Translations under genes and position numbers: made by a program
Notes under the pieces: generated by a model
The model's database searches: none
What the model was told of the DNA's origin: nothing
What the model saw: only the letters and a program-made list of their open reading frames with translations
Shown here: one piece after another, positions 47,133 through 55,160 of the stretch
Position numbering within the stretch: the first letter of the stretch is position 1
How the letters are laid out: every line of letters starts with the position of its first letter
DNA from: Candidatus Electryonea clarkiae
GTDB lineage: Bacteria > Electryoneota > Electryoneia > Electryoneales > Electryoneaceae
Direction: 5' to 3'
Length of the DNA: 64,000 bases
Assembly: GCA_030765455.1 (NCBI GenBank)
Contig: JAVCCM010000161.1
Coordinates: 1 to 64,000 of the forward strand

Positions 47133-48404
47133 ATGGCTGAACGGTTAGTAGTAGAGCCAGATCTTGCTTTCATTCGTCGAATACAGGAAGTCGGCGGTGA
47201 TGACCTGAACAAATGTTATCAATGCGCTACGTGCAGTGTGGTTTGTGATCTGTCACCTGATGACAACCCATTCCCAAGGAAAGAGATGCTCTGGGCGCAA
47301 TGGGGCATGAAAGACAAGTTGATGCAGGATCCGGATGTATGGCTTTGTCATCAGTGCAATGATTGTACAACTCACTGTCCCAGAGGTGCGCGTCCGGGTG
47401 ATGTCCTGGCAGCTGTGAGATCATACATTTATGAATGCTTTACTTTCCCACGATTTATGGGAAAAGCAGTATCAAACCCAGCAGCTCTTCCAGTGTTGTT
47501 TTTAATTCCAGTCCTTATTATTGCCGTATTGATCGGGGTCAACATGCAGGTAAACGATCTTGATTTTGAATATTTCCTCTCTTCTGAAACAGCCTTATTG
47601 ACTCAGTTCATTCCCGCTGGCTATACGGAAATGTTTTTTATTTTAGGTAATATTCTCATTTTCATTATCGCCTTTTCCGGATTAAAAAAGTTTTGGGATG
47701 GATTAACTCATGATGCTGCAACAGAAAAGAAAATGAGCTTTGTTGACGCACTATGGGAAACAGTAAAAGAGATAATGCTGCACAAACATTTTGGAACATG
47801 TCAACAGAATAAACCAAGACAGTTAGCGCATCTGCTCGTTTTTTACGGTTTCGTCGCAACATTAATAACTACCGCACTGAGCTTTACCTTTGGCGTGATT
47901 TTTCACCATTGGTTTCCAATGCCGTTTGGAATAGCAACTCCCATTGATCCATGGACATATACTAACACTTTCCATATTTTTGTCGGAATTACAACTAAAG
48001 TGATGGGTACCGCCGGGGGCAGCATGATTTTTGTTGGCGGGATTATGATGGCTTCACGCAGGAATAATAACCTTGACGATGTTGGTGCCAATGCATATCC
48101 CGATCAATTATTCCTTCATATCGTTTTTTGGACGGGACTTACCGGAATGTTGAGCTGGGGCTTAAGACTCTACAGTATGGGAATTGGTGGAGGGGCGGCG
48201 ATAAATATAATCGCATACCTGGTATATTATGCTCACATTTCGCTTGTTTTCGTCCTGTTGTGGTACATGCCATACACAAAATTTGCGCATATGTTATATC
48301 GAACAATGGCAATGGTTTGGGCAAAGCAGAGGGGACGTGATATTGCCAGTGTCGCTAAACCGAAAGTCGAGATATTGCAGATTGACTCCAAAGGAGCGGC
48401 TTGA
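47133..48404 (+). CDS. qmoC: QmoC-like / HdrC-type iron-sulfur and cytochrome b membrane subunit
   Basis: A 423-residue protein (ATG at 47133 behind GGAGGA; an in-frame start 16 codons up is weaker). The N-terminal 110 residues hold two 4Fe-4S motifs of HdrC type: CYQCATCSVVC and CHQCNDCTTHCPRGARPGDV. The rest has about six membrane segments with His residues (LAHLLVFYGFVA, TNTFHIFVGITTK, LFLHIVFWTG, YAHISLVF) like the NarI/QmoC cytochrome b domain. QmoC is the membrane part of the quinone-interacting QmoABC complex that exchanges electrons between quinones and APS reductase. Here it has no qmoA, qmoB or apr genes in the window and is a single transcription unit with its own terminator. It may pair with HdrA/B-like proteins encoded elsewhere. 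Confidence 0.85.
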   Translation: MAERLVVEPDLAFIRRIQEVGGDDLNKCYQCATCSVVCDLSPDDNPFPRKEMLWAQWGMKDKLMQDPDVWLCHQCNDCTTHCPRGARPGDVLAAVRSYIYECFTFPRFMGKAVSNPAALPVLFLIPVLIIAVLIGVNMQVNDLDFEYFLSSETALLTQFIPAGYTEMFFILGNILIFIIAFSGLKKFWDGLTHDAATEKKMSFVDALWETVKEIMLHKHFGTCQQNKPRQLAHLLVFYGFVATLITTALSFTFGVIFHHWFPMPFGIATPIDPWTYTNTFHIFVGITTKVMGTAGGSMIFVGGIMMASRRNNNLDDVGANAYPDQLFLHIVFWTGLTGMLSWGLRLYSMGIGGGAAINIIAYLVYYAHISLVFVLLWYMPYTKFAHMLYRTMAMVWAKQRGRDIASVAKPKVEILQIDSKGAA

Positions 48405-48522
48405 CAGAAAAAATTGTAATAATCATCAATAAGTGGAACTTTTCATTTTTTTTTCAGTATATTCAGGTAGATCGGGATCGCTGAAATTGTAAAATGAAAC
48501 GAGTTTATTGCGACCGATAAAA

Positions 48523-48553
48523 AAACCCCCGTCTGCATCCCCCGCGGGGGTTT
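48523..48553 (+). terminator. Intrinsic terminator after the QmoC gene
   Basis: AAACCCCC (48523-48530) pairs with GGGGGTTT (48546-48553), followed by CTTTT and preceded by an A-run, so it could work on both strands. It lies 119 bases after the QmoC stop, and the leftward side has no gene to serve. Confidence 0.75.
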
Positions 48554-48677
48554 CTTTTATGATAAATGTTCTAATACTCTGTTGCTCTTGAATAAAGAAA
48601 TAGAAGTAACTCCCCTTTGGCAAAATGTTGTTACTTTCCAGTTGATAAAAATTCCAATACACAAACCACTTGATTTT

Positions 48678-49502
48678 ATGAAGAAAGAATCAAATTCCAC
48701 AATGACTAATCAATCCAAAGAATTTTCAGAAATCCAAATCAGCCTGAAGACTCTGCGCAAGTTGGGTAAGAAGAAGTTTCGCCAGCAGGCAGGTTGTTAC
48801 CTTCTCGAAGGCGTCTCAGCCGTGGTTGATGCTGTAAAAATGGGTGCTCCTGTTCAACTCGTTGTATATGACCACCGGGGGAAGGATAAGAAATCTTTCA
48901 ATGAGGCATTGGATAATATCACAGGTAATAATATCCCGACCAGGACTGTCGAACCTGATGATTTAAAAATGATGAGTGGACTGGATACGACACCGTCAAT
49001 GATTGCTGTCGTAAGTAAACCGGAGGATTCTCGCCCGGATTTACCATTACCTCCAGGATTAGTTCTGGCGCTTGACCGGGTGAATAATCCCGGGAATGTC
49101 GGCAGCTTAATCCGGTCAGCGGCTTACTTTGGCGCATTAGAGGTATGGTTGGGCAGGGAGACTGCTGAACTATTTAACCCCAAGACCCTGAGAGCTGCAA
49201 TGACTGCTCAGCTGGTAATAAAAGTATGTCCGGATGTTGATCTTGGCGCTATACTCCCTGTGGCTAAAGAATCCGGATCGAGAATTATTGCTGCTGTTAT
49301 TGAGGACGGTTCAGAGCCTGAATTCTTGAAGGAGCCTCATAAGAGTACAATCCTGATACTGGGTAATGAGGCGCATGGTTTGTCTTCAGGGTTACTTCAA
49401 CTTGCTGATAAAAGAGTTGCAATTCCCGGTATCGGCCGGATAGATTCACTGAATGTTGCAATGGCTGGAACAGTGTTGCTTGATCGTATGTTACGTCAAT
49501 GA
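48678..49502 (+). CDS. TrmH/SpoU family RNA 2'-O-methyltransferase
   Basis: About 274 residues if the ATG at 48678 is used; the frame reaches back to 48582 but that part has no family similarity. An N-terminal L30e-like substrate-binding part (FRQQAGCYLLEGVSAVVDAVKMGAPVQLVVYD) precedes the SPOUT catalytic domain with the three motifs: VNNPGNVGSLIRSAAYFGA, ILILGNEAHGLSSGLL and AIPGIGRIDSLNVAMAGTVLL. The enzyme transfers methyl from SAM to a ribose 2'-OH in rRNA or tRNA (RlmB/TsnR-like). Which RNA is modified cannot be told. The upstream terminator separates it from QmoC and a palindromic repeat follows it. Confidence 0.9.
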   Translation: MKKESNSTMTNQSKEFSEIQISLKTLRKLGKKKFRQQAGCYLLEGVSAVVDAVKMGAPVQLVVYDHRGKDKKSFNEALDNITGNNIPTRTVEPDDLKMMSGLDTTPSMIAVVSKPEDSRPDLPLPPGLVLALDRVNNPGNVGSLIRSAAYFGALEVWLGRETAELFNPKTLRAAMTAQLVIKVCPDVDLGAILPVAKESGSRIIAAVIEDGSEPEFLKEPHKSTILILGNEAHGLSSGLLQLADKRVAIPGIGRIDSLNVAMAGTVLLDRMLRQ

Positions 49503-49532
49503 TTTAATAACTTTGTGCGCGTATAATTTGCT

Positions 49533-49609
49533 GTCATTCTGAACGAAGTGAAGAATCTCAAGTGATGAATTTACAATAAACCCAGATTCTTCACTTCGTT
49601 CAGAATGAC
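49533..49609. repeat. Palindromic element with 26-base perfect inverted ends
   Basis: Positions 49533-49558 (beginning GTCATTCTGAACGAAGTG) are the exact reverse complement of 49584-49609 with a 25-base spacer. Closely similar GTCATTCTGAACGAAGTGAAG palindromes are frequent intergenic repeats in many bacterial phyla. It may double as a terminator for the methyltransferase gene. It is a different family from the elements at 3.8 kb and 18.7 kb. Confidence 0.9.
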
Positions 49610-49658
49610 CGATTATCATGTGCCTGTAAAGTAAACTTAACAGTTACAAAAGCCTGAG

Positions 49659-50609
49659 ATGAACAACTCGAACGATTTGGAAATAACCCCTCCCGGAATC
49701 GAAGAAATTTCGGGCAGAGCTGTTTTCTGGGTCCTGGTGCTCACACTCCTGGTGATGATATTTGGTTTTTCCTTACCTTATAGCATTAATCTTGCAGAGC
49801 GGATGAGCACGGAGGGTATCCCGGATGAAGCAACTCTTGCCGAATGGATTAATGATCTGCTTCTTAATCCTCCGGCTTCAATTAAATTGATGTTGATGAT
49901 TACGCAGGCAGCCCTGATTCTTCCAGCCTGGTTATATCTTAGAAGAAAGAAATACGCCACTTTTATTCATCTGAGAATTCGAAGTGTTCCTTCACAATTA
50001 TTCCCTTATGCAATACTCATAGGATTGTGTATTGCCGTTGTGGGTGATGAACTCGCTCGCCTGATGGATATGATTGTCCCTATCCCCGCGGAACAGCTTG
50101 AAGCAATCAGGATTGCGCTATCCATAAGAAGCGTTTTTGATGTGATGACAATTGGATTGACAGTATTAATAATTGCTCCGTTTGTGGAAGAAGCTGTATT
50201 CAGGGGATTTACACAGAGATGGTTCGAGCGAAAAAGAGGAGTCACCTCGGGAGTTCTTGCCGCTTCTGCAATATTTGCTTTTTATCACTCCAATCTCTAC
50301 CTGCTTATTCCTATCCTGTTAATGGCAACGATTCTTGGAGCCATAGCCTGGCGTACTGAATCGATTATACCTTCAGTCATCGTTCATGGTACTAATAATG
50401 GACTTGCCCTGATTGCAGCCAACATAAATGAGGGGCATGATCCTGAGTGGTACATAACGGGAACCCATGTTGCTCCCTGGTGGATTATTTTGTCTCTTGC
50501 CGGTTTGTTTTACGGGTTGAGAAAACTGTTTATATTGTCTGAAGAATTTGGTTTGGGGGGGCATGGTCCTAGTGGAGACAGCGGCACCAGGGTAGATTTA
50601 ACCGTATAA
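49659..50609 (+). CDS. CPBP family intramembrane metalloprotease
   Basis: A 316-residue membrane protein with about eight membrane segments. The CPBP (Abi/CAAX protease) motifs are APFVEEAVFRGFTQRWF (the EExxxR motif), FAFYHSN (His in the second motif) and VIVHGTNNGLAL (third motif His and Asn). Family members cleave prenylated or other membrane peptides, or serve as scaffolds in signalling and bacteriocin immunity. The N-terminus before the first membrane helix is short and acidic. It is followed after 22 bases by the SpoIID-like gene and then PlsC, all rightward and closely spaced, which suggests one transcript connected with the envelope. Confidence 0.9.
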   Translation: MNNSNDLEITPPGIEEISGRAVFWVLVLTLLVMIFGFSLPYSINLAERMSTEGIPDEATLAEWINDLLLNPPASIKLMLMITQAALILPAWLYLRRKKYATFIHLRIRSVPSQLFPYAILIGLCIAVVGDELARLMDMIVPIPAEQLEAIRIALSIRSVFDVMTIGLTVLIIAPFVEEAVFRGFTQRWFERKRGVTSGVLAASAIFAFYHSNLYLLIPILLMATILGAIAWRTESIIPSVIVHGTNNGLALIAANINEGHDPEWYITGTHVAPWWIILSLAGLFYGLRKLFILSEEFGLGGHGPSGDSGTRVDLTV

Positions 50610-50631
50610 CATTATTCGGAAAAGACTGAAA

Positions 50632-52212
50632 GTGAATGACATTCAAGAGACTGTTCGAGTAGGATTAGCCGTCCGCAGTAAAAATATTAATTTCCGTATT
50701 AATTCTTCATACAAAATTAATGATTCTTCCGGATCAGTTGTCTCGAATCTTTTGCCTGGCGAATACAAAGCGAATGTAATTGAAGAAGGCTCTCGACCAC
50801 TCTGGAGTTCACGGGTCATCTCCTTTAAAACTTCGGCAATGGCACAAAAATTTATCGGCGTCTTCCGAAAATTTGGATTTAATCCTGAATTACGGCAGAT
50901 GGGAAGTGAAGTTGAGTGGCTTGGCAGAAAACTTGACGCTCGAACATGGGCTGTGACACTCGGGGGAGGATATGACCCTGAAACCAATAATGCCGGTGTG
51001 GTTGCTGAAATCACCCCATTAATGACAAAACTTGGTTTCATCAAATATCCTGACCAGCTTTTCAAGGTAAATTCTATCCGGTCAGCACCTCCTGAAGGGG
51101 GTGTGCTGGAGATTGTCAACGATAATGGAGAAGCTTGGAAAATCTCTTCCACGGTGCGGCTGATTCCTGAAAATCCGGAAGATTGTTTTGAGCTGCCGGA
51201 AGTACGTCTTGGTATCGATTTCCATTGGGATCATGTTGAATCATTGAGTTTTAAGGGAATATTGGAAATAACTGTTGACGGAGACTGTCTCACAGTAATT
51301 AATGAAGTTACTCTTGCTGACTATTTAGCCAGCCTTCTTGGGAGCGAGATGAGACAGGACTGGCATATCAATGCGCTCGCAGCACAGGCGGTTGCGGCAC
51401 GTTCAACCGTTCTCGCTACACGAGGAAGACATCATTTCGGCGAAGCTTTTGATTTATGTCATGATGACCACTGCCAGTGTTACCAGGGGGTGACCCGGGA
51501 AAGCGAAGTATCAAGGAATGCTCTCGACCTCACACGGAATGCCATCCTTGAATATGACGGACACGTAGCTGATACAAGATATTCAAAAAGCTGTGGCGGT
51601 CTGTCTGAGGATTACAATACTGCCTGGGACGATTGGAATATACCGTATCTGAAAACAATCCAGTGTGTTTACTCCGATTCAAAAGATGAGAAGGTATCAC
51701 TGAATATCGATTGGTCTGAAAACGACTCATTCGAGCGGGCACTTGTTGATCAACCAATTAAGGCGGCGTGTAATCCTGCATTGTATCCTTATCCTCAGTC
51801 TTCAAAGGAAATGGAGAAATTGTTTCGGTGGAAAATGGTGATTCCCGGAGCGGAGCTTGCGGAGTTGATTGAGCTACGAACTGGTCGTTCATTAGGTTAT
51901 ATTAACAGCTTGGAAATTTTGGAGCGAGGCAAATCCGGACGGATACGTTACCTGCGCGTTATAGGAGAAAATGGTAGCGTCACGGTCGGAAAAGAATTAC
52001 AGATTCGCAGGCTTTTATCACACAGCCATTTTCCTTCGTCAGCTTTCACTATTGAGCGTCAGGACGATGGCGTCTTTATGTTTGAAGGTCTTGGATGGGG
52101 ACACGGCGTCGGGATGTGCCAGCTTGGTTCCGCTGCGTTGGCGGCAAAAGGCTGGAAATGGGAAAAACTGTTAAGCCATTATTATCCCGGGACAGAACTT
52201 ATAAAAAAATAG
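50632..52212 (+). CDS. SpoIID/LytB domain protein
   Basis: A 526-residue protein starting at a GTG (50632). Residues 1-170 are strand-rich and unassigned; residues about 195-440 are the SpoIID domain: EVTLADYLASLLGSEMRQDWHINALAAQAVAARST, then CHDDHCQCYQGV, AILEYDGHVADTRYSKSCGGLSEDY and PYLKTIQC; the end has FEGLGWGHGVGMCQLGSAALAAKGWKWEKLLSHYYPGTEL. In SpoIID the domain is a lytic transglycosylase that cuts denuded peptidoglycan; in other phyla its role is less clear. There is no evident signal peptide at this start, which is odd for a wall enzyme. Upstream and downstream genes are membrane and lipid proteins in the same direction. Confidence 0.9.
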   Translation: MNDIQETVRVGLAVRSKNINFRINSSYKINDSSGSVVSNLLPGEYKANVIEEGSRPLWSSRVISFKTSAMAQKFIGVFRKFGFNPELRQMGSEVEWLGRKLDARTWAVTLGGGYDPETNNAGVVAEITPLMTKLGFIKYPDQLFKVNSIRSAPPEGGVLEIVNDNGEAWKISSTVRLIPENPEDCFELPEVRLGIDFHWDHVESLSFKGILEITVDGDCLTVINEVTLADYLASLLGSEMRQDWHINALAAQAVAARSTVLATRGRHHFGEAFDLCHDDHCQCYQGVTRESEVSRNALDLTRNAILEYDGHVADTRYSKSCGGLSEDYNTAWDDWNIPYLKTIQCVYSDSKDEKVSLNIDWSENDSFERALVDQPIKAACNPALYPYPQSSKEMEKLFRWKMVIPGAELAELIELRTGRSLGYINSLEILERGKSGRIRYLRVIGENGSVTVGKELQIRRLLSHSHFPSSAFTIERQDDGVFMFEGLGWGHGVGMCQLGSAALAAKGWKWEKLLSHYYPGTELIKK

Positions 52213-52221
52213 TAGTGTCAG

Positions 52222-53091
52222 TTGTTACACAACACTTTAAATAAACAGCAGTTAAATATTTTTGAGGTTAAGACAATTAAAGGTAAAAACATAAAAAGGG
52301 CTTCTATTCAAACAGCAGAAGAAGCACAGAAGCGCCTTAAAGAGATGCGGTCGTGGACGAGTGGTCCTTTTAATACCATATTTTCATGGATTCTGCAGAC
52401 ATCATCAGCCATTTTGGGAGTCATATTTCTAAGAGTACTTAATAAGGTCAAGGTGATAGACAGACATAAGGTGGAGTCAATCAAACCTCCTTATATTTTT
52501 ATTTCAAATCATCTTACAATGATTGATGACTTCTTGCTCGGCGGTCTTGTTTTTCTTCCTTCTGCTTTCCGGAAGATGAAATATTTCCCCTGGCATGCGC
52601 CGGAGGAGCAGAATTTTTTCCTGGGACCAATCCTAACCTGGGCGATGAAAAGACTGCGTTGTGTTCCACTCACAAGAGGCAAGGGTGTGTTTCAGCCAGG
52701 AATGATGCGATTGAAGGAATTGCTGAATGGCGAAAATATTATTCATATCTATCCTGAAGGAACCCGTTCCCGTAACGGTGAAATTGGCAAAGGAAAAGTG
52801 GGTGTTGCCAGGCTTGCCTACCAGACAAAAGCAAATATAGTACCCTGCTACCATGAGGGCACCCAGGCAATATTACCTATTGGAAAAAATCAACTTCGTA
52901 CCGGTAAGGCTATGACAGTAATTGTCGGGGATCCTATCGATATGAAGGACTTGTATGAACAAGAGGAAGGGCGCAGTACTTTCAACGCTATTGCTGACCG
53001 GATGATCTCAACGATAAGCAATCTGCGGACCGAAATTCATGATCGGGGATTCGGGGTTGTTCCTATTCCTGATAATTCAAAAGAGAACTGA
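52222..53091 (+). CDS. 1-acyl-sn-glycerol-3-phosphate acyltransferase (PlsC family)
   Basis: Up to 289 residues. The catalytic HX4D motif is in SNHLTMIDDFLLGG near residue 94, and the second motif IYPEGTRSRNGEIGKGKVGVARLA near residue 175; PCYHEGTQAI is the usual later block. A hydrophobic helix at about residues 50-72 (FSWILQTSSAILGVIFLRVL) would hold it on the membrane. It esterifies the 2-position of lysophosphatidic acid to give phosphatidic acid, or acylates another lipid. The start is uncertain: the frame opens with a TTG at 52222 right after the SpoIID stop, with no clear ribosome site, while the first ATG (52345) lies just before the membrane helix. Confidence 0.88.
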   Translation: MLHNTLNKQQLNIFEVKTIKGKNIKRASIQTAEEAQKRLKEMRSWTSGPFNTIFSWILQTSSAILGVIFLRVLNKVKVIDRHKVESIKPPYIFISNHLTMIDDFLLGGLVFLPSAFRKMKYFPWHAPEEQNFFLGPILTWAMKRLRCVPLTRGKGVFQPGMMRLKELLNGENIIHIYPEGTRSRNGEIGKGKVGVARLAYQTKANIVPCYHEGTQAILPIGKNQLRTGKAMTVIVGDPIDMKDLYEQEEGRSTFNAIADRMISTISNLRTEIHDRGFGVVPIPDNSKEN

Positions 53092-53172
53092 TTATTTTTT
53101 AACCTTCTATTAATCAAAGTGTTCGAGGCCGGTTAATTACGTGACAACCGTTTCTGAATAGACGCCGCTCAT

Positions 53173-53736
53173 TTACTCTACAGTAAAAGAACTCAAATAT
53201 TTCCAGAAATCATCCTCGATATCGCTGTTGAAAAGGTCTGCCTCGACATTCATATTCATCGCTATCCACTTATCCCCGCTAATAACGGTGAATTGCAACA
53301 CGATTATCCTGATCCCTCTTCCAGCCATTTCAAACTTCAGCCAACCGGATTTGTTTCCGTTAATAGTCTGGGGACCTGAATCCAGGATAACCAATTCGGC
53401 AACACCGTCCCGCAGATCATCAATATTGCTTTCCATCAGTTCCTTCAGGGTCATACTGTGAAGATCACGCCAGCGGTTGATGACCATATTGTAATGGCTA
53501 TCAATAAAGTAAGCTCCATCGATTGACTGTCCCATGAAGGCGGCGCTTACCCGTCTGGAATGAACATCCTCCCACCCACGAGGTACCTTTATGGAGTAAT
53601 TATCTGTAAGGTTGTGATACGTCCCGTCCTCGTCCATCCTCGAGCGTGCTGATCTGTAAATAAACAGACGGTACGCAACAAGCAATAATACAACAACAAC
53701 AATTACAGTTATGGTTTTTTTTGAAAGAACGTCCAT
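53173..53736 (-). CDS. Membrane-anchored protein of unknown function
   Basis: A 187-residue protein with a single N-terminal membrane anchor (VIVVVVLLLVAYRLFIY) and a soluble domain that should face the periplasm. The ATG at 53736 has GGGAGGTG just upstream; a GTG two codons earlier overlaps that site. The soluble part reads as a PsbP/DcrB-like alpha-beta domain: YSIKVPRGWEDVHSRRVSAAFMG, GWLKFEMAGRGIRIIVLQFTVISGDKWIAMNMNV and a last helix DIEDDFWKYLSSF. That assignment is an inference from the strand pattern. It faces the CPBP-SpoIID-PlsC group head to tail (convergent) and is preceded by the CoA-transferase gene on the other side of a 110-base gap. Confidence 0.65.
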   Translation of the reverse strand: MDVLSKKTITVIVVVVLLLVAYRLFIYRSARSRMDEDGTYHNLTDNYSIKVPRGWEDVHSRRVSAAFMGQSIDGAYFIDSHYNMVINRWRDLHSMTLKELMESNIDDLRDGVAELVILDSGPQTINGNKSGWLKFEMAGRGIRIIVLQFTVISGDKWIAMNMNVEADLFNSDIEDDFWKYLSSFTVE

Positions 53737-53846
53737 TATCACCTCCCAACATTATTACAACAAGTTTAGCAGATCAGAATACATTGCTATTTTTGCGAGT
53801 TTAGAAATCCTGTAATTATTATCCACACTCAACAGACACTTAAATA

Positions 53847-55160
53847 TTATGCAAGATGCTGATCCTTGACATACTTCTCAAGCTCATCCTTGAATTTAGG
53901 ATGTGCTATTGAAATTAATAATTTTGCTCGTTCGCGGAATGTCTTTCCATGCAAATTAACTGCTCCGTATTCTGTAACTACCCAGTGAACATCCGCGCGA
54001 CTCGTAACCACGCCGGCACCCGGTTTTAATTGCGGTACTATTCGGCTGAAAGAATCGTTTTTTACTGTTGAGGGTAACGCAATAATAGGTACGCCACCTT
54101 TGCTTCTTGCCGCCCCTCGAATAAAATCCACCTGACCACCAAAACCACTGAAAAGCCTTGTCCCGATACTATCGGCACAAACCTGCCCTGTCAGATCGAC
54201 TTCAATGGCTGAATTAATCGCCACCATTTTATCATGCCGGGCAATCACCAGGACGTCGTTGACATATTCCGTAGGTCTGAACTCTATAACTGGATTATTA
54301 TCAATAAAATCATAAGTCTTTTTAGTCCCCAGTACAAACCCTGCTACCATTTTTCCAGTGTGAATTGTCTTTTTCTCATTGGTTATTACACCGTCTTCAA
54401 CAAGATCGACCACACCATCCGAAAACATCTCAGTATGAATTCCAAGATCCTTTTTATCCTGGAGGTGGTACAAAATTGCGTCAGGAATAGTGCCGATGCC
54501 CATTTGCAGGGTAGAACCATCTCCGATCAAATCTGCCGTATGTTCACCGATTTGAAGAGGTACACGGGTCGCCGGATCACCGGGATCGAAAGTAAATTGG
54601 GGCATTTCAAGAATGTCCGCTTCATGCTCGACAACGTGCGTGATCTTGTTAACATGGATAAAACTGTCGCCCAGCGCTCTCGGCATTTTTGGATTAATCT
54701 GGGCAATCACGATCTTGGCGGATTCCGCCGCCGCTTTTGTCACATCTATGCCAACCCCATAACTACAAAAGCCATGTTCATCCGGGGGACCGACATGGAT
54801 CAAAGCGACATCAATTGGGATAATTCTTTCCTTGAACAAGCCAGGGATATCGTACAAGAAGATAGGCATGGCGTCAGCTCTGCCCTCGTTAACCGCCTGA
54901 CGTGTATTATGTCCAATAAACAATGCAGTATGTCTGAAAATGCCTTCATATTTCGAATCGGTATATGGCGCATCTCCCATTGTAAGTACGTGTATTACAT
55001 CAACATCCTGCAATTCGGTTGACCTGCCAACCATTGCTTCAATCAGGAAAATAGGGCTGGCGCATCCGGGGTGAATATAAACCCGGTTACCGCTATTTAT
55101 TGCTTTTACTGCTTCATCTGCAGAAATGCGTTTTCCGTGGTAATTGTCCAGCCATCTCAT
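53847..55160 (-). CDS. Acetyl-CoA hydrolase/transferase family CoA-transferase (4-hydroxybutyrate-type)
   Basis: A 437-residue family I-type CoA-transferase. The blocks are GNRVYIHPGCASPIFLIEAM, IRHTALFIGHNTRQAVNEGRADAMPIFL-like text near residue 80, VALIHVGPPDEHGFCSYGVGIDVTKAAAESA, GIGTIPDAILYHL, LGIHTEMFSDGVVDL with the catalytic Glu at about 243, and FSGFGGQVDFIRGAARSKGGVPIIALPS. Members move CoA between acyl-CoA and acetate or 4-hydroxybutyrate, as in butyrate, propionate and amino-acid fermentations. Its ATG overlaps the stop of the alanine-dehydrogenase-like gene by four bases, so the two proteins are made together and probably work in one pathway. Confidence 0.93.
   Translation of the reverse strand: MRWLDNYHGKRISADEAVKAINSGNRVYIHPGCASPIFLIEAMVGRSTELQDVDVIHVLTMGDAPYTDSKYEGIFRHTALFIGHNTRQAVNEGRADAMPIFLYDIPGLFKERIIPIDVALIHVGPPDEHGFCSYGVGIDVTKAAAESAKIVIAQINPKMPRALGDSFIHVNKITHVVEHEADILEMPQFTFDPGDPATRVPLQIGEHTADLIGDGSTLQMGIGTIPDAILYHLQDKKDLGIHTEMFSDGVVDLVEDGVITNEKKTIHTGKMVAGFVLGTKKTYDFIDNNPVIEFRPTEYVNDVLVIARHDKMVAINSAIEVDLTGQVCADSIGTRLFSGFGGQVDFIRGAARSKGGVPIIALPSTVKNDSFSRIVPQLKPGAGVVTSRADVHWVVTEYGAVNLHGKTFRERAKLLISIAHPKFKDELEKYVKDQHLA

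Noticed and set aside
54234-55022. Plus-strand 262-codon open frame opposite the CoA-transferase gene
   Set aside because: Antisense shadow of a clear enzyme gene; its sequence has no domain-like pattern.
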